From positions 28,078 through 92,077 of the forward strand of contig JBLHVI010000010.1 of assembly GCA_047630175.1 (NCBI GenBank): 64,000 bases of DNA, given 5' to 3'. Positions 17,189-26,449 of this stretch are shown in pieces. Both the position numbers and the translations under genes were made by a program. The notes under the pieces are model-generated. The model was not told the DNA's origin. It ran no database searches and saw nothing but the letters and a program-made list of their open reading frames with translations. The stretch comes from UBA4582 sp047630175. Its GTDB lineage: Bacteria > Pseudomonadota > Gammaproteobacteria > Pseudomonadales > Azotimanducaceae. Positions within the stretch are counted from its first letter, which is position 1; every line of letters starts with the position of its first letter.

Positions 17189-18877
17189 ATGACACCAGCA
17201 CCTCAGACAGAAGCGCAACTAGCGTTGCAGCGGCAAAACAAGCTTTTTGCTGTGTACCGCCGTTGTCGAGTACTTGTGATCGAAGACAACGCTCAGGCGC
17301 GTGGGGTGCTTCGCACTATGCTGCGTGAGTTAGGCATAGAACAGATTGACATGGCAGTGTCTGGTCAAAACGGCATCGATTGGATGCGCAAGACTAGCTA
17401 CAACATTGTTCTATGCGACTATAACCTAGGTAAGGGCAAGGATGGTCAGCAGGTTCTCGAGGAAGCTCGGCATAGCAAATACCTGAAATTCTCCACGATA
17501 TTCATCCTTGTTACCGCTGAAACCAGCGTCGAAATGGTTATGGGCGCGTTAGAATATCAGCCGGACAGTTATCTGTCGAAACCGTTTACTAAGCTCGAAT
17601 TGCGCCTTCGACTCGATCGCACTATGCAAGGCAAGATTGAATATCAGGCTATCGATGATGCTCTGGAGCTTCGTGACTTAGGCAAAGCTATCACTTTGTG
17701 CAATGAGCGCATTGACAGCGATACTCAAACACCCATGCGTGTTCTACGCATCAGAGCTGAATGCTTACTCGGGCTTAAAGAATTTACTCAGGCAAAACAA
17801 CAGTATGAAGCTGTGCTCGCTGAACGGGATATCGCTTGGGCACAAATGGGCCTCGGCCGAGCTGAATTTGAACTCGGCCAATATGATGTAGCGGAGGCTC
17901 TGTTACGCAATCTGCTTAAGGCGCAGCCTAACCTCGTTGAATGCTATGACTGGCTTGCACGGGTACAAGTAGCCCAGAGCCGCTCGAGGGAAGCCCAAAA
18001 CACCCTTGAGGAGGCGACGACTCGATCTCCTAAGGCTGTCTTGCGGCAGATGGAACTAGCGCGCTTGGCCTTTAGCAATGGCAGCTATCAGGTCGCAGAG
18101 AAAGCGTATCAGCGGTCTATCAAACTAGCGAATGACTCTTGCTATCGATCGGCTGACAATTTTCTGCATTACGTGGAGGCTCTGATGGTAAAGGTAGATA
18201 CCACCAAAAGCAGAACCTCTTTGAGTGCCTTTGCCGAGGCGCTGGCCTGTCTAAAACGACTGCGTAAAGAATTTGCGGGTAATGCATTGGTCGATTTCCG
18301 TGGCGTTATGCTCCAGGGACGCCTGCTGTATGAAAATGGCCAGGTCGACGAGGCGGTCAAGACACTGAAGCATGCTGAGGATATGTTTGGTCTGCTCACC
18401 GAGAAAAACCAAGTGAAGTTCGCTGATGAATTAGTGACTCACATGGCAATGACTAGTCAACTTGACGCCTGCCGTACTATTGTAGCGGGCCTTGAAAATA
18501 CTTTGGACCAGCCTGACGTTATAGCCAACCTGCATCGATGTATCGCCGACTGCGTGCAGTGTCTCGCCAGCAACACCCTAAACGCAGAGGCGCTGGCGTT
18601 GCATACGCGGGGTCAGATCACTGATGCCTGCCTGAAATTCGCCGAAGCGGCAAGATCGCCTGGCGCGTCTATTAATGTGTTGCTCAATGGCCTGGAAGTC
18701 TGCGTGGAGCTAGTAGAAAGACCTGACCTTAACACCCGAGAATGGCGCGCGGAATGTGAAGTTTTCTTACTGGCGCTAAACACACTTGATACGGGAGATC
18801 ACCGGTATCCGTGGTATCAGGGCCTGCTGGCAAGACTCGAACGAGTGACTCAAGCGTTGCTCGCGGCAAGCAGTTGA
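17189..18877 (+). CDS. response regulator with TPR repeats
   Basis: A 562-residue protein. The receiver domain spans about 26-145, with the acidic pair Glu32/Asp33, phospho-acceptor Asp77 (LCDYNL), Thr109 and Lys131 (SKPF). The remainder is a chain of tetratricopeptide-like helices (for example WAQMGLGRAEFELGQYDVAEALLRNLLKAQP). There is no DNA-binding output, so it probably works by protein-protein contact. It lies 44 nt after dctM and may be cotranscribed with the TRAP genes. No cognate kinase is adjacent. Confidence 0.85.
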   Translation: MTPAPQTEAQLALQRQNKLFAVYRRCRVLVIEDNAQARGVLRTMLRELGIEQIDMAVSGQNGIDWMRKTSYNIVLCDYNLGKGKDGQQVLEEARHSKYLKFSTIFILVTAETSVEMVMGALEYQPDSYLSKPFTKLELRLRLDRTMQGKIEYQAIDDALELRDLGKAITLCNERIDSDTQTPMRVLRIRAECLLGLKEFTQAKQQYEAVLAERDIAWAQMGLGRAEFELGQYDVAEALLRNLLKAQPNLVECYDWLARVQVAQSRSREAQNTLEEATTRSPKAVLRQMELARLAFSNGSYQVAEKAYQRSIKLANDSCYRSADNFLHYVEALMVKVDTTKSRTSLSAFAEALACLKRLRKEFAGNALVDFRGVMLQGRLLYENGQVDEAVKTLKHAEDMFGLLTEKNQVKFADELVTHMAMTSQLDACRTIVAGLENTLDQPDVIANLHRCIADCVQCLASNTLNAEALALHTRGQITDACLKFAEAARSPGASINVLLNGLEVCVELVERPDLNTREWRAECEVFLLALNTLDTGDHRYPWYQGLLARLERVTQALLAASS

Positions 18878-19095
18878 TCAAGCATATATCTTCTGTAGAT
18901 TAGCCGGATTACGTCACATTCTGACTACAACTCTCACGCAAAATACCCACCTTACTGTTCAAATGCTGTCTCGACCAAAGCAATATAACTATATAAAACA
19001 AATAGATATGATCGAAGCTTAGTGCGGAAATGATGGTTGGCACGATATTAGCTCTGCTTTGTACTATCGTAGTCTAACTTTGTGAGTTGTGTACC
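18878..19095 (+). other. leader/promoter region before the diguanylate cyclase
   Basis: No coding sequence is seen. The stretch is AT-rich in its centre and contains the sigma-54-type promoter described separately. Confidence 0.5.
19038..19053 (+). promoter_or_regulatory. sigma-54 (RpoN) promoter candidate
   Basis: TGGCACGATATTAGCT matches the -24/-12 consensus TGGCACG-N4-TTGCW at 11 of 12 defined positions, with GG and GC at the correct spacing. A transcript would start near 19064, about 30 nt before the GTG of the GAF-GGDEF gene. Confidence 0.6.
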
Positions 19096-20313
19096 GTGGA
19101 CATTGATATACAAGCCTACCGACGCCTTATTGATATCGGCAGCGCACTGTCGGCGGAGAACGACACCACTGCTCTTTTGGAACGTATTCTGCGAGAGGCT
19201 AAGACCATGGCCGGTGCGGATGCGGGCAGGCTTTATTTACGCACCAAATCTGATACCTTGGCATTTGTTATTGTGCTAGATGACCGCCTCGGAACTTACC
19301 AGGGCGGCAAATCCGGCGATGCTGTGTCATCTCCAGAGCTACCGTTGTACCTGAATGATGGTGCGCCGAATTTGAATAATATGGCAACCCGCGCTATTCA
19401 CGAAGCCGCAACTATTCGTGTTGACGATGTCCTTGGCGAGTCCAATAAATTCACTGGTGACGTTAACAGCTCAGATGAGCTCAGTAGCCATGAAGCGCGC
19501 GCTCTCTTAACCGTTCCCCTCACTAGCCTGAGTGAAGAACCTATGGGTGTGCTGCAGCTTCTCAACGCCAAGACAGCAGATGACGAACCCACTGGGTTCT
19601 CTGCAGCCATACAGCCCTTTATTGAATCACTCGCATCACTTGCGACTATGGCTCTACAAAACCGTAAGTTACTCGATCAGCAAGAGGCGATGAAAAGACA
19701 ACTTGAGGAGCAAGTCAATGCGCGTACAGAAGAGTTACGCAAAGCCCTGCGCAAACTGTCTGAAGCACATGTAATCCTGAAGGATTTGAACACTATCGAT
19801 GCGGTCACGCGGATAAAGAACCGTCAGTACTTCGATGATATAGCGGTACAGGAATGGCGCCGTGCCGTTCGTCAAAAATACCCTATGAACCTCATGTTAC
19901 TTGATATCGACAAATTCAAGCGCGTCAATGACACCTATGGTCACCTCGCTGGCGACGCGTGCCTGCAGTCAGTAGCCCAGTGTATTGATGAACTATTCAA
20001 TCGTCCCTCTGACGTTGTGGCGCGCTACGGCGGAGAGGAATTTATTGTTATCATGCCTTACATACAGCATGACAATGCGATGGCGTATGCAGAACGGGTC
20101 AGAGCGGCCATAAGTGCCCAACACTTGCAGGTAGACGGACATTCCATCAACGTCACTATCAGCATCGGCGTTGCCAGTGGCATGCCAGACCAGGCAATGG
20201 ATCTCCGGCAGTTGATCGCTCGAGCCGATACGGCACTCTACGAGGCAAAGAGGCAAGGGCGTGACTGTGTCTGTGGTATCGATTTATCGCCGCAGGTTCA
20301 GTTCAAACACTAA
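19096..20313 (+). CDS. GAF-GGDEF diguanylate cyclase
   Basis: A 405-residue cytoplasmic enzyme that makes c-di-GMP from GTP. An N-terminal GAF domain (about 8-185) is followed by a short coiled coil (about 190-225) and a GGDEF domain with LDIDKFKRVNDTYGH and the active-site GGEEF. An RxxD inhibitory site (RPSD) precedes GGEEF by five residues, so product inhibition is likely. The GTG at 19096 is chosen by alignment with the paralogous GAF protein at 31432. The GAF domain is clearly related to that of the HD-GYP protein. The stop overlaps the gamma-glutamyltransferase stop (CTAA). Confidence 0.93.
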   Translation: MDIDIQAYRRLIDIGSALSAENDTTALLERILREAKTMAGADAGRLYLRTKSDTLAFVIVLDDRLGTYQGGKSGDAVSSPELPLYLNDGAPNLNNMATRAIHEAATIRVDDVLGESNKFTGDVNSSDELSSHEARALLTVPLTSLSEEPMGVLQLLNAKTADDEPTGFSAAIQPFIESLASLATMALQNRKLLDQQEAMKRQLEEQVNARTEELRKALRKLSEAHVILKDLNTIDAVTRIKNRQYFDDIAVQEWRRAVRQKYPMNLMLLDIDKFKRVNDTYGHLAGDACLQSVAQCIDELFNRPSDVVARYGGEEFIVIMPYIQHDNAMAYAERVRAAISAQHLQVDGHSINVTISIGVASGMPDQAMDLRQLIARADTALYEAKRQGRDCVCGIDLSPQVQFKH

Positions 20314-21899
20314 AACCCTCCAGCCTGGCCTTCCTTGCGATGGTCTGAGGCGCCACAGTAACCTTGGTCGAGCTTGTATATCAGTTGGGCACCACCAAAT
20401 AAATGTTCATCACGGGCACCGCTGATGGGATGGCCTAGATTAACCAGTTGCTGCTGCACCGCGGCGCTAAAGCCTGCTTCCAAGCAAACACTTCCGTCCT
20501 CCTGTAGGTACCATCGTGGCGCGTCACAGGCCGCCTGTGGATTCTGACCGTGGAGTACAATCCGCACCATCATCTGTAAATGACCTTGCGCCTGCATATG
20601 ACCACCCATGACACCGAAGCTCATTAGTGGCTGACCATTGGTCATGACAAAACCCGGAATAATCGTATGGTAGGGGCGCTTGCCACCCGCGACTTGGTTA
20701 GGATGGCCAGTCTCCAATGTGAAGCCCGAACCACGATTTTGCAGGCTAATGCCCGTGCCAGCGGGGACAATGCCAGAACCAAAACCGCGAAAGTTAGATT
20801 GAATCATGGACACCATCATGCCACTAGCATCGGCAGTGCTCAGATACACCGTATCGGCACTGGCACCCAGCGCCGTGGGCGTGATGTTGGCGACGCTATT
20901 ATTGATACTCTCGGCCCTCGATTTAAGATAGTCAGGGTCTAACAGCATTTGTGGCGTGACTCGCATTGAGGTGATATCTGCCAGATGACGCTCGACGTCT
21001 GCATAAGCAATGCGACACGCTTCAATCTGCCAATGCACTGACTCTGCGCTATCGACGGCCACTTCAGCTAGGGGCAGGTGTTTGACAATGCCGAGTGCCA
21101 TCAATGCCAGTAGACCCTGTCCGTTTGGCGGAATTTCATGTAACTGGGTATCCGCAAACGACTGACTCAGGGTGTCAACCCAGTTTGCCTGATGACTCGC
21201 CAAGTCTGCATTGCTGAGGACGCCGCCAGCCTGCCTCGATGCTTTGACCATGGCATCTGCTAGCACACCCTTGTAAAACGCGCGGCCGTGACTGCCGCAA
21301 ATCAATTCTAAACTGCGAGCATGGTCGGGCAGGGTAACGAGCTCACCGGTACGCGGCGCACGTCCTTGGGGACAAAAGGTTTGCAGAAACTCTGGATAAT
21401 CAGCGTAGCGCTGTGGTGCTAGTTGCCAATAAAAAGCTGATTTAGGGCCCACTTGGTAACCGTTGCGCGCGTAACCGATAGCGTCTTCAAACAATTGCGC
21501 GAACGGCAGACGCCCGAACCTCTCAGACATGGCGACCCAAGCGCTTACCGCCCCAGGCACCGTGACGGCATCCCAACCGAGTGTTGGCATCGTGCTGCGA
21601 CCTGCAAAATACTCTGGTGACCAAGCAGCGGGGGCACGGCCAGAACCATTGAGTCCATGTAGTTGGCTGCCATCCCAGATAATGGCAAACGCATCACTGC
21701 CAATACCATTATTGTTTGGTTCAACCACCGTAAGGGTAATCGCGCTAGCGAGCGCCGCATCTACGGCATTGCCGCCTGCCTGCATGGCCCTTAATCCGGC
21801 CTGAGTTGCCAGCGGTTGCGATGTCGCCACGACATTGCTGGCGAACACGGGCGAACGTGCAGACGGGTAAGGGTTTTGCCAGTTGAGTCGTTGATGCAT
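20310..21899 (-). CDS. gamma-glutamyltransferase family protein
   Basis: An Ntn-hydrolase of 529 residues that normally matures by self-cleavage before a Thr nucleophile. Here that would be Thr350 (ASADT-VYLSTADASG). N-terminal family segments include ATSQPLATQAGLRAMQAGGNAVDAA and GIGSDAFAIIWDG, and a glycine-rich GGHMQAQGHLQ is near the end. No signal peptide is seen, so it is probably cytoplasmic, unlike E. coli Ggt. Its substrate may be glutathione, a gamma-glutamyl conjugate or another acyl amide. It follows the rhodanese gene by 7 nt. Confidence 0.88.
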   Translation of the reverse strand: MHQRLNWQNPYPSARSPVFASNVVATSQPLATQAGLRAMQAGGNAVDAALASAITLTVVEPNNNGIGSDAFAIIWDGSQLHGLNGSGRAPAAWSPEYFAGRSTMPTLGWDAVTVPGAVSAWVAMSERFGRLPFAQLFEDAIGYARNGYQVGPKSAFYWQLAPQRYADYPEFLQTFCPQGRAPRTGELVTLPDHARSLELICGSHGRAFYKGVLADAMVKASRQAGGVLSNADLASHQANWVDTLSQSFADTQLHEIPPNGQGLLALMALGIVKHLPLAEVAVDSAESVHWQIEACRIAYADVERHLADITSMRVTPQMLLDPDYLKSRAESINNSVANITPTALGASADTVYLSTADASGMMVSMIQSNFRGFGSGIVPAGTGISLQNRGSGFTLETGHPNQVAGGKRPYHTIIPGFVMTNGQPLMSFGVMGGHMQAQGHLQMMVRIVLHGQNPQAACDAPRWYLQEDGSVCLEAGFSAAVQQQLVNLGHPISGARDEHLFGGAQLIYKLDQGYCGASDHRKEGQAGGF

Positions 21900-21906
21900 C
21901 CGTTAT

Positions 21907-22305
21907 TTACTGCTTTGCAACGGCTTCGATAGGTAATTGTGCGGCCTTCCAGGCGGTAAATCCACCTTCTATATGCGCGACATTAAACATACCCATCTGT
22001 TGCAGTGTTTGCGCTGCTAGCGCCGAACGAAAAGCTGATGCGCAGTACAAAACATAAGTTTTGTCCTGTGCAAAAACCTCGCGGTGGTATGGGCTGTCTG
22101 GGTCAACCCAAAACTCTAGCATGCCACGAGGCGCGTGTACGGCGCCAAAAATCTTACCTTCCCGATGGAGCTCACGCACATCCCGAATATCAACGATGAC
22201 TGCGTTGTCGCTGTCTATTAATTGCTGAGTCGCGGTCAGAGAAAGCGTTTTGATCTGTGCCATGGCGTTGGCGACCAGGGCTTCAACACCGGTAGTAATA
22301 GTCAT
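21907..22305 (-). CDS. rhodanese-like domain protein
   Basis: A single rhodanese domain of about 132 residues with the active-site loop CASAFRS after YVLY. It carries the usual landmarks VDIRDVRE and HIEGGFTAW. Such proteins carry sulfane sulfur as a cysteine persulfide. The ATG at 22305 follows AAGGAT. It is the upstream gene of a two-gene unit with the gamma-glutamyltransferase, suggesting a link to low-molecular-weight thiols. Confidence 0.88.
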   Translation of the reverse strand: MTITTGVEALVANAMAQIKTLSLTATQQLIDSDNAVIVDIRDVRELHREGKIFGAVHAPRGMLEFWVDPDSPYHREVFAQDKTYVLYCASAFRSALAAQTLQQMGMFNVAHIEGGFTAWKAAQLPIEAVAKQ

Positions 22306-22540
22306 TGGCAATATCCTTGCGCTTGCAGTTTAAAACGTAAACTTAAGCAGTTTGGGATCGACAGATCAAGTCATCTACCTGATAGACGTGGTGTTAAGGT
22401 GCAACGACGTCGGCAATAACCAGTGCGTCAAGACCGCTCAACGCTGGTATCCAGAGATCAAATTCGGTATAAGCATGACAAGCATCGAACGGCTGGATCT
22501 CATCGCCACCTTTTCTCTATAACCAATTGCAGGAGTATCT

Positions 22541-23152
22541 ATGAAACTTATCAATTCAGTTGGACCCAACCCGCGAGTTGTTCGCATGTTTATCGCTGAA
22601 CTTGGCATCGATATGGAGGTCATCGAAGTTGATTTGATGGCAGGTGAGAACCGTCAGCCAGATTATCTAAGCCGTAACCCTAGTGGCACAACACCGGCAC
22701 TGCAACTTGACGACGGTAAGCATATAGCGGAGATCACCGCGATCTGTGAATACCTCGATGAAAAGCATGGTCACACCGACCTCATCGGCACCAATGCCGA
22801 AGATCGTGCTGAAACTCGGATGTGGAGTCGCCGGATTGATCTCCAGATACTGGAGAACCTAGCGAATGGTTTTCGCTACTCTGTCGGACTACCGACCTTC
22901 AAAGACCGCATCCGCACCATTCCGCAAGCTGCTGAAGATCTGAAAACGCTGGTCCAAGAACGTCTCACTTGGCTTGATAAACAAATGACTGGCAAGCAGT
23001 TTGTCTGTGGTGAGCGCTTTACGCTGGCGGATATCCAGTTGTTTGCGTTCCTGGAGTTTGGCGTGCAGGTAGGGCAATCCATGAACCCTGAGAATAAGAA
23101 TATTGCTAGCTGGATGGTGCGGGTAGGGAAGCGGCATAGTGCAGCTGCTTAG
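22541..23152 (+). CDS. glutathione S-transferase family protein
   Basis: A 203-residue GST. The N-terminal thioredoxin-like domain (about 1-80) contains SVGPNPRVVRMFIAELG and the cis-Pro/ glutathione-binding segment NPSGTTPALQLDDG. The all-helical C-terminal domain has the N-capping motif FTLADIQLF. CAGGAG precedes the ATG. Its substrate is unknown. Confidence 0.9.
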   Translation: MKLINSVGPNPRVVRMFIAELGIDMEVIEVDLMAGENRQPDYLSRNPSGTTPALQLDDGKHIAEITAICEYLDEKHGHTDLIGTNAEDRAETRMWSRRIDLQILENLANGFRYSVGLPTFKDRIRTIPQAAEDLKTLVQERLTWLDKQMTGKQFVCGERFTLADIQLFAFLEFGVQVGQSMNPENKNIASWMVRVGKRHSAAA

Positions 23153-23185
23153 CGCAGACTAAATGCACACTTCACTGGGGCTCTG

Positions 23186-23503
23186 CTAGTCAAAGAAGTG
23201 AATTAAGATGGGCTGTAAGACCAACGCGGCCATTAGTCCAGCGTAATAGTCACGGTCGTAACCGAAATTAAGGCTGAAATCTATCGGCATATTGGCGTTT
23301 AGGCAAAGCAAGACCACAGCGGCGACGATCACCGCGTGACGGCCAGCCACGAGGATGGTGCATATTAGCGACAGCGCGAGGATAAAGCCGTAGTTGCCAG
23401 AAAAGCCCAAGCGCGCAATCAGGTTGTCATCGAGATTGAGGGCGAGAGTGACTGCAAAGATGAAAAATAAAAGTGTGTACCGCAATAGTGCAAAAGCTTC
23501 CAT
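23186..23503 (-). CDS. small conserved-type membrane protein, function unknown
   Basis: A 105-residue protein with three or four hydrophobic segments (about 8-22, 38-52, 55-68 and 88-100). I recognise no family. It is convergent with the GST gene and divergent from mscS. Coding character and membrane pattern support a real gene. Confidence 0.6.
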   Translation of the reverse strand: MEAFALLRYTLLFFIFAVTLALNLDDNLIARLGFSGNYGFILALSLICTILVAGRHAVIVAAVVLLCLNANMPIDFSLNFGYDRDYYAGLMAALVLQPILIHFFD

Positions 23504-23584
23504 GTCCTCTCCTCAACGGAGTATTAAATGACAAGCGCAGAGTAGACCCTAGCTCTGCGTAATACTTGTCTTCAATGTCAAGAA

Positions 23585-23600
23585 TGTGACGGGCGTCACT
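23585..23600. promoter_or_regulatory. CRP/Vfr-like operator candidate
   Basis: TGTGACGGGCGTCACT fits the TGTGA-N6-TCACA consensus with one mismatch and includes a perfect inner palindrome (GTGACG/CGTCAC). A further half-site GTGACG lies at 23608. It sits 107 nt before the mscS start and 82 nt before the small membrane gene on the other strand. Confidence 0.4.
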
Positions 23601-23706
23601 GAGATTCGTGACGAACGGTCAGATACACGGGTAGCGGCGGACCAGTGGCCGGATTAATGGGCACTTGCGGTTATCCCGGTCGCATGATCAATTCGAGAGT
23701 ATTTAG

Positions 23707-25029
23707 ATGAAAGACCTTATGGCATTGCCCTTTGTCCAATCTCTGTTAGATGGGCTGCAGGCTTTGATGGATAAGCTTTTCAGCGTTCAGACCGTTGTTG
23801 AGCTGAGCCTCGTCGTATCGTTGGGACTGATAGCCTGGGTGATGGCCCGTTATCAACGTCCTACTTTGCTGCATTTGGCGCAAGTTCAGCAGCAGAATCA
23901 GGCATTGCATCGTCTTTCTGCCGTATTGGCGTTAGTGCTATGGCCTCTGCACTGGTTAGTGTTGCAATGGTTGTGCAACTGGCTATACCACGCACTTGGC
24001 TACACACCCGGTTTGATGAAAATAACAGCGAGTTTATTATCAGCTTGGGTCCTTATCCGCGTCGCAACGACTTTTATTCGCAGTCAAATATTGGGTAAAA
24101 CATTGGCGAGTATCTCCTGGCTAGTTGCTGCGCTGAATATTCTCGGTTTGCTTGAGCAGACAATTGAGATGTTGAACTACGTCGGCATGGATTTTGGTTC
24201 CGTGAGAATTTCACTGTTTACGCTCCTGAAGGCCATGTTTGCGTTCGGCATTCTACTCTGGGTATCCAATGTGCTGTCGAACCTGTTCGAGAACCGGGTA
24301 AAATCGATCCCTGATCTGACGCCGTCGGTGCAAGAGTTATTCGCCAAGTTATTCAAATTGACGGTTATCTTTATCGCTGTAATGATTGCGATCAGTGCGG
24401 TTGGCATCGACTTAACAGCCTTTGCGGTTATCGGTGGCGCAGTGGGTGTTGGCATTGGCCTCGGTTTGCAGAAAATCGTTGCTAACTTGATAAGCGGCAT
24501 CATTCTATTGATGGACAAGTCAATTAAGCCTGGCGATGTCATCGCGGTAGCCGGCTATTATGGTCGCGTTGATTCGCTCGGTGCGCGTTATGTGTCGGTC
24601 ACAACAAGAGATGGGATCGAGCACCTGATCCCGAATGAAGAATTGATTATCACCCGCGTCGAGAACTGGTCACATACCAACAATCTCTATCGCATGCGCT
24701 TGCCTGTTGGCGTGCACTACCAATCAGACGTCAAACTGGCAATGCAATTGTGTCTTGCGGCTACTGCAGAAACCAAGCGGGTGCTTACAACTCCAGCACC
24801 GAGCTGTTTGATGCGCGGTTTTGGCGACAATGCCGTTAATCTAGAGATTCGATTCTGGGTCAACGATCCAATGAATGGTCGAGCCAACGTCAAAAGTGAT
24901 ATCTTAGTATCGATATGGGATAAATTTGCCGCACACAATATCGAGATTCCATACCCACAGCGCGATATTCACCTGCGCTCACCGAGTTGGGAGCAACTTA
25001 AGGACGCTTTGCCTGCGAGCGAGGGTTAG
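23707..25029 (+). CDS. MscS family mechanosensitive channel
   Basis: A 440-residue membrane protein with several N-terminal helices, then the MscS pore helix and beta domain (GGAVGVGIGLGLQKIVANLISGI, then DKSIKPGDVI). The soluble vestibule follows to the C terminus. MscS channels open on osmotic down-shock. The extra N-terminal helices make it a larger MscS variant (YbdG/MscK-like length class), whose gating signal may differ. Confidence 0.9.
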   Translation: MKDLMALPFVQSLLDGLQALMDKLFSVQTVVELSLVVSLGLIAWVMARYQRPTLLHLAQVQQQNQALHRLSAVLALVLWPLHWLVLQWLCNWLYHALGYTPGLMKITASLLSAWVLIRVATTFIRSQILGKTLASISWLVAALNILGLLEQTIEMLNYVGMDFGSVRISLFTLLKAMFAFGILLWVSNVLSNLFENRVKSIPDLTPSVQELFAKLFKLTVIFIAVMIAISAVGIDLTAFAVIGGAVGVGIGLGLQKIVANLISGIILLMDKSIKPGDVIAVAGYYGRVDSLGARYVSVTTRDGIEHLIPNEELIITRVENWSHTNNLYRMRLPVGVHYQSDVKLAMQLCLAATAETKRVLTTPAPSCLMRGFGDNAVNLEIRFWVNDPMNGRANVKSDILVSIWDKFAAHNIEIPYPQRDIHLRSPSWEQLKDALPASEG

Positions 25030-25251
25030 TCATTGGCGTTACTCGATCTGCTCTTCAATTCGGCGTGGTGTTGTCTTTGAATGCTGCACATAAAAATCAA
25101 TTCCCAATCACTCCGCAGTCAGTGACTAAGAGTCTTAACAGGTTTTTAGGCTATATATTGTTTTGCACACTATCGATTAGCTCGCAGAATTAATAACCGA
25201 GTTTACCCAACTACACGCTAGACTATTTAACATAGACATTTTGGAATTAGC

Positions 25252-26301
25252 ATGGCCGCAGAAACCCTAGTTTGGATCGGCATCATTTTTTGCATTTCGC
25301 AATCTGCGATGTTTTCGGGGCTCAACCTAGCTTTCTTCTCGCTTAGCCGATTGCAGCTTGAGATGGAGAGCAAGGGTGGTAACAAGGTCGCTCAAAAGAT
25401 TCTCGCACTCCGTGGAGACTCGAACTTTCTGTTAACAACCATACTTTGGGGAAACGTCAGCATCAATGTTCTACTAACGTTGCTGTCTGATTCAGCACTC
25501 GCGGGCGTTTTTGCCTTTTTGTTTTCAACAATATTTATCACCATCTTCGGTGAGATACTTCCCCAGGCCTATTTCTCACGTAACGCGCTGAAAATGGCAT
25601 CATTGCTTGCGCCAGTACTGAGTTTTTATCAGTTTCTGCTTTATCCTGTAGCGAGACCCTGTGCGCTTGTCTTGGACGCATGGCTCGGCAAGGAAGGTAT
25701 TGAGCTGTTTCGTGAGAAAGAGCTCATAAACTTGCTCCAAACCCATGTAGAAGCCGATGACTCAGAGTTGGACCAGGTTGAGGGTGTCGGGGCACTCAAC
25801 TTCCTTCGTATCGACGATGTGAAGGTCGTGGAGGAAGGTGAGAAAGTCGAAGAAAACTCAATTATTCGGCTTCCAGCTAGGGTTGATCTCCCGCTGATAC
25901 CAGACATCGAACGCCGTGTTGATGATGTATTTCTCAAGCAAGTGAATGCAAGCGGACACCATTGGGTGGTGTTGGCAAATAGCGCCGGTGATCCATTGCT
26001 GCTGCTCGATGCAGACGGTGCATTGCGGGCTGCTTTAATGGACCTCGATAAACCCTTTGATATTTATGATTATTGCCGCCGACCTCTAGTTATTATGGAT
26101 GACAGTAAAACGTTAGCAGAGGTGATTTCCTATTTGAAGTCCATCCCGAGTAACAGCCAGACTGGCGATGGCGCAATCGACTACGACGCTGTACTTATCT
26201 GGGGCGAAAATCGAAGAATAATTACAGGGGCTGATATTCTGGGCAAACTGTTGAAAGGAATCCCGGCGGATAGACCGCCAGCAATCAATCTTAGTCGTTA
26301 A
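25252..26301 (+). CDS. DUF21/CNNM domain protein
   Basis: A 349-residue membrane protein. Residues 1 to about 160 carry the DUF21 helices (FSGLNLAFFSLSRLQLE, NFLLTTILWGNVSINVLLTLL, FGEILPQAYFSRNALK). The cytoplasmic part has weak similarity to paired CBS domains but is divergent. Related proteins include CorC-like/CNNM magnesium or cobalt efflux factors. The transport role is inferred from the family. Confidence 0.8.
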   Translation: MAAETLVWIGIIFCISQSAMFSGLNLAFFSLSRLQLEMESKGGNKVAQKILALRGDSNFLLTTILWGNVSINVLLTLLSDSALAGVFAFLFSTIFITIFGEILPQAYFSRNALKMASLLAPVLSFYQFLLYPVARPCALVLDAWLGKEGIELFREKELINLLQTHVEADDSELDQVEGVGALNFLRIDDVKVVEEGEKVEENSIIRLPARVDLPLIPDIERRVDDVFLKQVNASGHHWVVLANSAGDPLLLLDADGALRAALMDLDKPFDIYDYCRRPLVIMDDSKTLAEVISYLKSIPSNSQTGDGAIDYDAVLIWGENRRIITGADILGKLLKGIPADRPPAINLSR

Positions 26302-26449
26302 TTTTCGTCAGTTTGATGTTAATACTGAGTCTTCGCTGCCTGTTTAGTCGCCTAGCTCGTCAAATCTTCTAATCTACAGAAGTGGTCACGGTCGACCATG
26401 CTATATTATCTGCCGGTAATTCTTTTCCTGGGCATAGGGGTTAGGGTAG

